DNA from: Gnetum montanum
Lineage: Eukaryota; Streptophyta; Gnetopsida; Gnetales; Gnetaceae
Direction of reading: 5' to 3'
NCBI GenBank assembly: GCA_015680685.1
Contig: MNCI01008572.1
Location: 1,540,875 to 1,604,874 of the forward strand
Length of the DNA stretch: 64,000 bases
Shown: positions 45,488-55,508 of the stretch, one piece after another
How the letters are laid out: the number at the start of each line of letters is the position of its first letter
How positions within the stretch are numbered: position 1 is the stretch's first letter
Translations under genes and position numbers: made by a program
Notes under the pieces: generated by a model
What the model saw: the letters and a program-made list of their open reading frames with translations, nothing else
Databases searched by the model: none
Told to the model about the DNA's origin: nothing

Positions 45488-48000
45488 ATGTCTTCTAGCA
45501 AAAGCAATTCACCACATAAGGACCATACAGAGAATATTCGACAATCAAAAACACATAACTTGAATTAGCTGGTGCCTCAAAAATACAAGATAGTCTATAC
45601 TCATCCCGATGAGTATATTCCCAACTTTACTTTTATTCTCCATCCAGACGAATAGATGTGCTGGAGAGATTTGCAAGGTAACATCATGTTACCTCTAGAT
45701 TGATCTGTCCCAAACATGCTTCTCTATGCTTTGGCACAGATAGGCATGCCGGAATTATATGCCAAATAAGTTGCGGTAGACTTTGACATGAGGGATTATC
45801 ATCCCACAGATTTACAACATATGAGGGACTCAAGGCAGGAGAGTCAACATACACTATTAAAGGGAAAAGGTTCGCACGTCCTTAGAAAAATCGGAGATGT
45901 TCCCCCTCCTAATGAAAGTGAGGAGGTTGGGTNGTTCGCACGTCCTTAGCAAAATCGGAGATGTTCCCCCTCCTAATGAAAGTGAGGAGGTTGGGTATCA
46001 AAACCTACAATCAACGATACATAACATTGGTTTTGATGCCTGTGAACACCAGCTATTCACAGATGGGACAACAACAAAAGACAAGGATGGGCACTTAGAT
46101 CGTCACCACGATCAGGGTTGTAGCAGCTGAAGAGAAGGTAGGAAACATCACCATGGTGATGGTTCTCCTTCTTCTTCCCCTTCTTCTCATCACTCACCCT
46201 CTCCTTCCACATCTGGGTGCAATCATGAAGAGCGTAATGGAGAGGATAAAAGTAAGAAAAATGAGAGACTTCGACGAGAGAGTCGAGAGTGAGGACAAGG
46301 GCATGAACTTAGGGAAAGTAGGGAACAAAAAAGACATCACAGGCGTCATGAAAGAGACGATCATGACAAGCCCCTACTTGCAACTCAAAGTATTCTTGAT
46401 ATAACGGAGGCTGTTAGAATTCCCACAAGGCATTTAAAAGATAGTTGGATCAGGCATTTAGACATGAACAACATCCCACGATTTGAAGGGGGATACCATG
46501 TAGATCCAAAAAATCATTTATAGGCATTCCATGATTCTTGTGCCTTGCAAAATATAGAAAATGAGTGGCAAAAACTTAAGAAGCAAAGAGTTGGTATTGG
46601 TCCTTAGAACCAGAAACCATCAGGAGGTGGACTACGATGCTAGAAATCTTCAACGATAAATATCAGACGTACTCTTGAGTGTCTAATTTGCGTAAGTAGA
46701 TCCAAGGCTAGAAGAAAGGTACACATGAACCCTTGGATGCTACCATGTCCCACTACTACACACTGTTACATCATTGCCTAGGCCATGGATATGCTCAGTG
46801 GGATCAACTTCACCACATCGTGGATGGGCTAAGGCATGAAACTAGAAGAACCCTTGGGATTTATGCCCAAGGGAGACTCTCACAACTTAGAGCCCATGAA
46901 GTACATAGCTTGTTGGAACAAGTAGCAAAAAAATAAGGTGAGCTACACAAATGGGAAAGTGTAGAAGAATATAACCATGACCCCTCTCTTCGAAAGAAGG
47001 GAGTGGAATTTTGCGATGAAGAGGATGAGTCACCAATTGAAGAGTTGGTGAATAGAAAGACCTTGCCGCTTCAAAAACTCACAACAGAAATAGCAGCCAA
47101 GGTAGATGACGTATGGAGTTTCTTAGACTCTAAAATTGAAAATATCTTAAAAATTGTAGAAGAGTCTAAGGTAGAACAAAGTAGTGACAAAGGTAAGACA
47201 AAGTGGAGAGATTTAGGCCCTGCACATAACAAGGGTAAGGGGAAAATCACTAACTCCGATGTGATTATGGATTTAGACACAGATGATGATGGTGGATGTG
47301 AGATCTACCACTATGACCATCCTAAGGGATGTTGTCTAATTATCTCACATCTAAAAGAGTCTGGGGTGTATGCACTTAATCCGAGACTTAACCAATGGAA
47401 AACACCCCGAAGGTTACCTTATCCACAAGGTAACCCAAGGCAGTTCCACCAACCGTTAACTTATTATCCAAGTGGAACTCCACCACAACCCATCGGATAA
47501 CATCAATAGTGGCAATACCCATAGTCATGGGGGATGCCATCACCGAAACAACAGTACCCTTACCGGTAGCCTGATCCTTATGGATATTATGTGCAGTAGC
47601 CAATTTCTCCAAGTGACTCTATGAGTCACACAAGTCCCCACCGGCACTACCAAGTTCAGGAGTACTTCAAAAGGACTCCTTCTCCTCCGGGAGACACTCC
47701 ATACCCACACTATCCTCCAAATTCATCCGCATCTCTTCCATAAGTAGTTCCCATAACACCTCCTGCTCCAACAATGCAAGGGAAACTTCCTTCTCAACCG
47801 CAGCAACGTCATGCTGCGAGACCTGTAAATATTCAACCTGCTACTAGTTCTGAATACTGTAAAAAGAGAAGACCCTTATTTAGAACCAAAAGCCTAGATA
47901 AACTGTCGTAATAACAAGTGGTTGAGCCCATGTGCATGCCTCCACCATCTAACACTTCAAAGCACCCTTAAGTCCAATAGAGCTTAATGCATATGGTTAT
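45488..48000 (+). pseudogene. gag: gag relic of the family A element
   Basis: Starts MSSSKSNS and is co-linear with the gag at 1,795-3,960, but better preserved. It has a YTHPDEYIPNFTFILHPDE block, an acidic and Arg-rich middle, a gag core near 46,420-46,900 (RHLDMNNIPRFEGGYH; LHHIVDGLRHETRRTLG) and a 165-residue open C-terminal stretch at 47,003-47,500, followed by a Pro-rich tail (to about 47,900). It would build the particle. Stops in the first third and frame changes around the duplicated segment at about 45,934 break it, though part of that damage may be an assembly artefact. Confidence 0.8.
45870..45998. other. Single-N join with duplicated flank (assembly artefact)
   Basis: About 63 bp (GTTCGCACGTCC ... 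GAGGAGGTTGGGT) occur on both sides of the single N near 45,934 with one mismatch. The same pattern is seen at the window start. Confidence 0.8.
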
Positions 48001-48049
48001 GTTAACGCATACCGTAACTGACTGGATCAAGGTAGGTCACCTTCCCAGG

Positions 48050-48601
48050 AAACTAACTGATCCTGGAAGTCCCTTACTCTACCTTCAAGTCGTTAGAAAT
48101 GAACCACATAGGACTATTCTTGACTCAGGTTCCAGAGTCAACTAAATTTCACGAGAGATGTATCAAGCTTGGAACCTGCCCCAACTTAAGAAGAGCAACA
48201 TCCAACTAGAGCTGGAAGACCAATCCATCATCATTCCCTTGGGATTGGTGGAGGACATCATTACCACTGTGTGTGGTTGATCTTACCCAGCCGATTTCCT
48301 GGTGATTGAAGTCAACAACAACGAAGGGGACTTCCCAATTATAATGGGAAGGGCATGGCTTAGTACAGTAGACGCATGCCTTAGGATCCGCGATCTTTCC
48401 TTAGAAATCTCTAAGATAAATATTTATGGAAATATCAAGAAGAGGAAAGTTCCATGCATCACATATAGTGATTCATCGGGTGATGACATGGAGGAAATGC
48501 CTCCATGTAGCAGGTGTGCCCTTGAAACTTTGAAACAAAGATGCCTGTATGTAGCAACCACACAACCCGTAGTAGACACCCCATGGTTGACAGCTACTTG
48601 A
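48050..48601 (+). pseudogene. Aspartic protease of the family A element (active-site triplet kept)
   Basis: The retropepsin domain shows RTILDSGSRVN with Asp-Ser-Gly at 48,122-48,130, then IPLGLVEDIITTVCG, PADFLVIEV and FPIIMGRAWLSTVDA. The last is the counterpart of the second conserved loop of gypsy proteases. A 99-residue open stretch (48,302-48,601) covers the C-terminal part. A TAA three codons after the triplet and a TGA after VCG interrupt it. No RT follows, unlike the family B element. Confidence 0.75.
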
Positions 48602-48963
48602 GAGAGCAAACGAATATGCATGGAACAAAATGAGGAGACAAACCATGCCAACAATGAAGGCATAGACACATTGAAACATGAGCGTTGCCAACTTCCACCC
48701 CTCAACCTAAAAACATCAGTTGGGAGAAGTTGGGCACTTCTATAAAATTCAAACAAACACTCATTATTTTTGACCTCTTCCTTACAATTCAGTCATGGGG
48801 GAGATGGCCACCTCTACTAATCATATGGGGCCCTCACTTATTTTAAGTTTTTATTTTACAATGTTTTTGTTTTACACTTTTTTTTCTTTCACATTTTTGT
48901 TTTACAACTTTCTTTAACTTTTCTTGTTTTTGTTTTGCAACATCGTTATACTTTTCTAGTTTT

Positions 48964-48986
48964 TGTGTGTGTGTGTGTGTGTGTGT
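48964..48986. repeat. (TG)n microsatellite
   Basis: About eleven TG dinucleotides in a row inside the element. Confidence 0.9.
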
Positions 48987-50753
48987 TCCACCCTATAAGT
49001 TTGTCACCAAATAAGTGTTCGAAATGATGGTATGAACTGTTTTCATGTTGATTGCTAATGTTTGGTTTTTACCTTTAAGTCACAATGTTGATACTAAGGT
49101 ATGTTCTTTTGATATGGCAGGCAATGAGATCATTTCATCCATCCATCCACAAGTTCTATGGTCTCTCTTGGCTTGGAAATGTATAGTCCTCTTTTAATAA
49201 AAACTTTAACAAATCGGTGACTGGGCATTTCTCAAACTAAGGAAGGACTCAAGGTTCAAAAAGGGTGTGACTTCAAGGGAACTTGATGCTTTTGTGATGG
49301 CCATTCTCTTGGGTGCTTGGATTTTTTCTTTTTGAGTTTTCTTGTCGTTCCGATGTTACCCCAATTATCAAAAGATGAGACAATAAAAATAAGAAGTCTT
49401 TGCATGGTGTGGTTCTCATGCATAAAAACACAAAACACAAAACACAAAAAAAAAGAGAGAAAAAAAAGAGAAGAGAAAAGAGAAAAAAGTGAGAATTCAA
49501 AGCACACCCCTTAGATGAAATAAACTTGGGCTACAAGCACTGGTTATGGAACCAAAAGTGTTCCTTCTAACTAAGGCCCTTCTCACTTCCCATTCTCTCC
49601 TTTGTTTCATCAGAATGGTGGTGGATCTTTGGGGAAGCATTCTTATTACTCAAGTTTATGGTTTGGCCAAATGCATTGATGCAAAGTCACTGGATGTGGT
49701 TGGTTTGAGGCTGGAGTTGGAATGAGATTTTCCAAGTTACATTAATCATAAAACACACAAGGGGCTATACACCACCTTCTTTGGGATTCCATTCCATTCT
49801 CTTCTCTCCCCCCTTCTCTCCATTGTTCACCTCATTGCCAGTTGTATCATTAGTGTATATACTTTGGTTGATGCATTTTTTTCTTTTGGTAAATTCTTGC
49901 GGTTAAGACTTTAACTCTTATTCCAAATGACATTCCTAGAGCCTACAGACTCTTCGAATGTGGGTTTTTTAGGGCATTAAGGGCATGAGCCTACTTTGGG
50001 GAGGACCCACTGACATTCCTAGTTGGTGCACCAGTTAACCTCTTTTCCTTAATATTTTGCAATTAATTTTATTTTGTTCATTTCCATCTTGACATCCATT
50101 TCATTGATGCCATATTTGTCCCTTTTTATCTATATTTCTTACTCCTTTCCTTTCTCCATTCTAACGCTACCAGAGGTTTGCGATTAGTCATGGGGGTATG
50201 GGGCCCGATTTTTTGGATTTTCTCCTAGCCCTAAATTTTTTGATTTTTTTCCTAACCCCTACACCTTTGGTAGTCATCATTAATACATTCCCAGATCCAC
50301 AATTAGCCATACCACAACCTAGCTAATGAACCCACACCGAAGCAAGTTATTAACTACATTGAAATTCATTTACTCTTGCTAATATAAAATTTGTTGTGTG
50401 TGCAGATGACGATCATACAAAAATGGATTAGATCTAGGGAAAAACACTTGGAATGGAGTAGTGCTAAAGTGGCTATGTAAGGAGCAAGATCGATGATGAG
50501 CTTACGGATGGACAACGAAAGGCGCAATCTTGGCGTTGGTAGCAACAACACTTCTTTCTCTCTCTCTTTCTCAACTACCAACTAAGGCTTGATGTCATTG
50601 TAATAAGGTGTTCAACCTTGTTGTCATGAACACTAGTTTTGTCAAGTCTTGTGATGATGATCCATTCACATGTCATCCCATTAGTTCCATTCCCCTCAAT
50701 AATCCCATACCTTCCAGATATTATTGTAAGGAACTCGAGGACAAGTTTTCATT

Positions 50754-50767
50754 CAGTCATGGGGGTA
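50754..50767 (+). promoter_or_regulatory. Polypurine tract of the family A element
   Basis: CAGTCATGGGGGTA ends exactly at the 3' LTR start. Near copies lie at 48,790-48,801 (CAGTCATGGGGG) and 50,184-50,200 (TTAGTCATGGGGGTATG). Confidence 0.8.
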
Positions 50768-52094
50768 TGATGGGTCGTGGTATCGCGTACACGATATCGT
50801 GTACGCGATATCGCGGTCTGTCATCATATCTATAAATAAGAGGTGGCACTCCCTTGTTTCCCCATCNNNNNNNNNNNNNNNNNNNNNNNNNNNNNNNNNN
50901 NNNNNNNNNNNNNNNNNNNNNNNNNNNNNNNNNNNNNNNNNNNNNNNNNNNNNNNNNNNNNNNNNNNNNNNNNNNNNNNNNNNNNNNNNNNNNNNNNNNN
51001 NNNNNNNNNNNNNNNNNNNNNNNNNNNNNNNNNNNNNNNNNNNNNNNNNNNNNNNNNNNNNNNNNNNNNNNNNNNNNNNNNNNNNNNNNNNNNNNNNNNN
51101 NNNNNNNNNNNNNNNNNNNNNNNNNNNNNNNNNNNNNNNNNNNNNNNNNNNNNNNNNNNNNNNNNNNNNNNNNNNNNNNNNNNNNNNNNNNNNNNNNNNN
51201 NNNNNNNNNNNNNNNNNNNNNNNNNNNNNNNNNNNNNNNNNNNNNNNNNNNNNNNNNNNNNNNNNNNNNNNNNNNNNNNNNNNNNNNNNNNNNNNNNNNN
51301 NNNNNNNNNNNNNNNNNNNNNNNNNNNNNNNNNNNNNNNNNNNNNNNNAGCTTTCCGGATAAACCTTGTAGTGCATAGAATAGGATTTTATTTATTGTTT
51401 TCTCTCTCACCCTTAAACTCCTAGAACGTGGTATGCGTATGACTTGATTATGAGCATCTAAGGATGTGTATGGTTAATCAAGGAATCGGTTGCTCATCGC
51501 GATGCGGTATGAGTACAACTTGATTACGAGCATCTAGTGTGACTACTTGGTAACCCAGTGGTGTATCTAGGATCTATGCTTGGTAATCCTGGTGGTAGTC
51601 GTGCACCAAGATGTGTACGGTTAGTCAAGGAATCGGCTACTCATCACACTTAGGCTAGATAGCTTCCTCAACCCTTTCCTCCTAGTTAAGTGCCTTAGTA
51701 TGACCACTTCAAGCACGTGCATTACATGTGGTGATCCCAGTGACGATTAGCGTTTGGTAGCCACAGTTGCATCGGTTCAGGGTGTGTACGGTAAGTGGGA
51801 ACAGATGCTAACACTAGGTAGTTTAGACTTAGTTCATTAGTTAGAGTTAGTTAGTTTCTCAACCCTTCACTCATTAGCATAGGAGACATAAAACATAAAA
51901 CTATAAAAATCATATACCTCGGACTTACTTAACCATACACCGTGAAAACTACAAGTATGTTTGGAAAGACAATGAATAATTAACCCTAAGTGTTCCATGG
52001 GGCGTGTAGGCATTTAGTCTGCGGAGTTCAACTGGATCGTGCGTGCTACAGTTGTTTCGTATGGTTGAGTGTAGGGGTATCTCACCACTCATTA
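50768..52094 (+). mobile_element. Family A 3' LTR, containing an assembly gap
   Basis: Starts TGATGGGTCGTGG and ends CACTCATTA. A perfect 30-bp palindrome lies at 50,781-50,810 and a TATA box at 50,831-50,838. After the gap (50,867-51,348) it follows the 5' LTR closely. The 5' LTR has about 148 bp where this copy has 482 N, so the written gap length is not reliable. Confidence 0.9.
50867..51348. other. Assembly gap (482 N) inside the LTR
   Basis: Run of N. Long open frames across it are spurious. Confidence 0.99.
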
Positions 52095-52099
52095 ATGGG
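52095..52099. repeat. Target-site duplication, right copy (ATGGG)
   Basis: ATGGG after the 3' LTR end, identical to 44,364-44,368. It proves that the two LTRs belong to one insertion. Confidence 0.9.
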
Positions 52100-52100
52100 G

Positions 52101-52189
52101 TTAAACAACATATGCTTCTTGTAGATATTCAATTATTTTAGCACCTTCAAAATATTCACTCCAGTGTTTGGATCCTCCAGATATGGTAC
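52101..52189 (-). pseudogene. Last exon of a tandem GST-N (thioredoxin-fold) gene
   Basis: Minus strand: acceptor TTATCAG, then VPYLEDPNTGVN, and after a one-base deletion near 52,155 EGAKIIEYLQEAYVV and TAA (52,103-52,101). PYL.DPNTGV.MFES..I..YL is the conserved end of the GST-N-type domain in plant, mostly plastid-predicted, proteins such as Arabidopsis At5g03880, which carries two such domains. Exon length of 89 bp fits 30 codons minus one base. The family A element starts two bases plus the target duplication away, so it split the gene immediately behind its stop codon. Confidence 0.8.
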
Positions 52190-52354
52190 CTGATAAGTAT
52201 GAACTAGAATGTCATTCTTCAACAATAAATTGATGGAAGATAGCAAAGGACAAAACATTATATAATTTTTATAGTCTTTAAAGGTAAAAGCAATTTGTTA
52301 AGTCATACCAAGTGAAATTATAAAATAAGGCTCCAAGGATATGGTGTATAAAAC

Positions 52355-52412
52355 CTGAAAGTGCCCTATTTTCTCATAAAGAACTTACCTATTTGCACTT
52401 CCATGAGTAGTA
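52355..52412 (-). pseudogene. Penultimate exon of the GST-N-type gene, with a nonsense codon
   Basis: Minus strand, between acceptor ACTATAG and donor CAG/GTTTTA: STTHGSANR, stop, VLYEKIGHFQ. The family consensus here is roughly S-C-A-R-G-S-P-K-R-Q-[VI]-L-[FY]-[ED]-[KR]-[TV]-G-H-F-Q, so the TAA replaces a CAA. The 165-bp intron to the last exon has GT-AG ends and phase 0. Confidence 0.75.
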
Positions 52413-54045
52413 CTATAGTTATAAAGAGATGTGAGTGAAATAGACTTATTGAAGATTCAAGTGTTATCTAATTTTAAAATATCCTTTTAAATTGGGAAAA
52501 AATTTTAATATTAGCATAAAATCATTTGAGATATGAATAATTTTGTTGAAAGGACAAGGAATAGAGATTACAGTATGCTAGTAGAAACTATAAGTAGAAA
52601 ATGTAATATCTCTCATTAGTTCAAGGTTCATCTTTCACACCACCACATAGAGATGGTATGAAGGCTTCCTACATTATAGTTTTTAGAAAAAGAAAATGAT
52701 GATATTATTGAACAAATGAATATTTTTACATTCAATACATTAGATTGCATAGATAAGTTCACAAAATTTATTGATTTAAAAGTATGGATTGTACCTATGA
52801 TACACATGAGGCAACTCTATCTCCACTAAGGTTTCTCTCAAAATTTTTCAAAAATTAGATGGTTACATGTTAAAAGAACTTATTTGCAATCTATGAGCTA
52901 TGATACAAACATAAAGGTTGTAGGTGGGAAAGAAAAGCATTGAAATTTTGATAAGAATTTTACAACATTATATGAGAAACAAATCTTCTTCATATTTTCA
53001 AAGAGCATATCATATTGCCTTTAGAAAAACAAAAGAATTACATCTTTGGAGATGGGACCTTAGGGAAATGTACCTATAGTTGATTTTGTAAGCTTCATCT
53101 TTCTTATACTTAATTGCATATTCCTCCATGAAGTATTTATTCAGTGCATTTTAGTCACTCTTCTCTAGGTCCTTCAATATTAACTAATTTTGGGTATGGT
53201 TGGAGGCCACTTTGAGAGTAGAATACCACAGGTGCACTGTGAACCTAGTAGCTATATAGATGGCTAAATGTACTTGATAATAATAACTGGCAACAAGATT
53301 TCATTTTTTATGCTTCTTACCAAATCATTCATATGTTAGAATGGTAGAGCACTAATGCCAATGGTACTTAAATTTTCATTTACTTTTACAAGCTTAAGAA
53401 GTTTAAAGTATAATTTAGGAGTCTATATGATGAAAGAAAAAAGCAAGGAGAATCTCTACAATATTCAATAAGAGATTAAGAGATAATGACTAGGATAAAA
53501 ATAAAATATTTTAAAGAGAGAATTTAATCTTAATTTAAAAAGCTCTAGAGTTGAAGGAAAAAAATATTAATTTCAAAGATCTTGAATCCAATGGATCAAG
53601 AAAGGATATGGTAACTTTGAACTCTAATTTAGCATTCAATGGCGTCTAGTAGCCATTATCATAATGTGGATACCATGCTGATAAATACAAAATTACTACT
53701 AATTATTTTGAAAATGTATTTCCATCTTATAAGCTTTGAATAGGAAGGATTTTTGAGCAAATTCATTGATGATATCTAGTCTAGTAGTAAATCTTTTAAA
53801 CAACCTTGTAACTAATTTAAAAAAGTGATTTGCACACTAAAAATGATAAAGCACCAAGGCTTTCCTGTAGATCTTTGTAGTAGTGTTGGGATACTATGGG
53901 AAAGCTTCTATAAGATATGATACATGAAATTAAGATATATAGTTGTTACAATATTTCAATTCCACATAGATTACCTTTCATCTTAGGGAGCAAGGTGCAA
54001 CATTTATCTTTAATTTTAGACCCAACTATTTTGTGAGAAGTTATG
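52413..54045. other. Intron-like DNA without recognisable exon
   Basis: AT-rich with no coding frame I can support. The exon that should encode the start of the second GST-N domain (between the exons at 55,450 and 52,412) was looked for here in minus-strand translation and not found. Confidence 0.4.
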
Positions 54046-54081
54046 TGTAAGTGGCTTGTAAATGGATACAAGCCACTTACA
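54046..54081. repeat. Perfect 15-bp inverted repeat with 6-nt loop
   Basis: TGTAAGTGGCTTGTA (54,046-54,060) and TACAAGCCACTTACA (54,067-54,081) flank AATGGA. The right arm forms the left end of the ~640-bp repeat. The corresponding place in copy 1 (about 35,770) lacks the left arm. Confidence 0.85.
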
Positions 54082-54715
54082 AATTATTACAAAGAAAAAC
54101 ATAGAGTCATGTATGATGGGTAATAATTGTTACAATGATAGCCATGAGCAACAATGAAAGTTGCTACCAAAATATAAAATACAAAAATAGGCAAGAAAGA
54201 AAAGAGGATCAAAGGTAAAATGTGGAGAATGCCTTCCTTCCCATAGGTCATGGCCTTTGGGCAATAGGATGACACCTATCACATTAAGTTCTTTTTCAAG
54301 AGCTCACTAATGCACAACTAGATCTCATCTTCATTTCTCATGAGAGTTTTTCTTGTTTGGTAAAGATGCATGTGCCACATTTGAGAAGCAGAATGAAATC
54401 AAATTTTGAGTGATTAAAGATACTATGTAGAAATTGTATTTGGTAATCTTGTGTAATCATTTGATAGAGAGATGAATAATTCAAGACAAAAATTAGGTAT
54501 TTGAATCAAAAAATTTCTAGACAGATATCAAGACATGTTGCCACTTGAACTATTACAGACTCTATCATGATTGAAAAATAAAGTCTAGAATAGCTCTAGG
54601 CATTCAAACAGTATAAAAATTAAAATGCCCAAAGCTATGAAAATTAAAATGATGGCTTGAAGGTTTAGTTTAAAAGTAATATTTTTGACCCTTAAAATCT
54701 TCGTTTGCTGCTCCT
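54068..54715 (+). repeat. ~640-bp dispersed repeat, copy 2
   Basis: Near-identical to 35,775-36,420. It ends in GCTCCTATGTT, directly followed by a reverse-transcriptase relic in the same orientation. A 62-residue hydrophobic minus-strand frame (54,275-54,087) differs from that of copy 1 at seven positions. Confidence 0.8.
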
Positions 54716-55320
54716 ATGTTTTTTGTCACTAAGGAAGATGGATCCTCAAGGTTGTGTTATTAATACAAATTATCAAATAAACACAACTATAAAGAACAAG
54801 TATATGGTGTTATTGATATAGGATCTCTTCAACCACTTCACTAAAGTACTATATTTTACCCAATTGGATTTAAGCCAAGGTTGTTATCGCATTAGAATAG
54901 CATGAGGTAATCAAAATAACATTTCATGTGTCACTAGGTATGGGACCTATTAATGGGCTATAATGCTTTTCAAGCTTTGTAGCACTCCAACCACTTTCTA
55001 TGCTCTTATAAATAATACTTTCATTCAATTTTGAATGAAATTTTGGTTATCTACTTAATGATATATTTATATATAGCCAAACTCTAAAGGACCATATTCT
55101 GCATATTAGATGATCTTTGAAACGTTGTTGCAAAGTTAGTTGTATGTGAGAAGATAAGTGTTAATTTACTTAGATAGAAATGAAATTCCTTAGGCATATT
55201 GTCAGATATGGAATTGTTAAACCTAATCCATGGGTAGAATTTTGGCATGTATCCACAGTTCTTATATTTGGGAAGTTAAGAAACTACCTACCAAGAAACA
55301 TATTTTCTAGTTACATAAAA
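54706..55320 (+). pseudogene. pol: Ty3/gypsy reverse transcriptase relic inside the intron
   Basis: Very decayed, but the order of motifs is that of gypsy RT: APMFFVTKEDGSSRLC, a SNKHNYK..Y.V.DI..L..LH stretch, TIF...GFK..L, PTTF.ALIN, Y...I....L, and near the end KLPTKK. The FV.K.DGS.RLC.DYR.LNK pattern resembles chromoviruses. No LTRs, RNase H or integrase could be joined to it. Confidence 0.65.
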
Positions 55321-55449
55321 ATTTGAATGTGTTTATTCTAGATATCATCCTTAAAATTTTAACACCCAACACAATAGAATGATTTGTCTAGGGTAAATTT
55401 ATTTTTTTAAAAATTACAACATAATACAACAGTGGTAGAAAATACTAAC

Positions 55450-55508
55450 CTCATATGCCCATAAATCAATTGGCTTTTCTAGATGTTTTGCTAGACTATA
55501 AATAGATC
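55450..55508 (-). pseudogene. Internal exon of the GST-N-type gene
   Basis: Minus strand, acceptor TTTGCAAG and donor GAG/GTTAGT. It begins with GA, which completes the Gly codon started by the exon at 57,148, then SIYSLAKHLEKPIDLWAYE. KP.ELWAYE is the conserved start of the second GST-N domain in this family. Length of 59 bp and phases fit the neighbouring exon exactly. Confidence 0.8.

Larger units (their letters stand above)
48602..50767 (+). other. 3' non-coding region of the family A element; pol deleted
   Basis: From about 48,790 the sequence aligns with the 3' non-coding part of the family B element (7,930-10,047). Everything between protease and this region, i.e. RT, RNase H and integrase (about 2.5-3 kb in family B), is absent. 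It contains a (TG)n microsatellite (about 48,964-48,986), an A/G-rich tract (49,430-49,492) and three copies of a purine-rich motif. Confidence 0.75.

Noticed and set aside
47071-47280. Minus-strand frame of 69 residues
   Set aside because: Lies opposite the well-supported gag frame at 47,003-47,500.
49256-49514. Overlapping frames rich in Phe/Ser/Leu or Lys
   Set aside because: They are read out of an A/G-rich low-complexity tract inside the retroelement's non-coding region.
50753-51424. Several open frames of 174-217 residues on both strands
   Set aside because: They consist almost wholly of N and only bridge the assembly gap inside the LTR.
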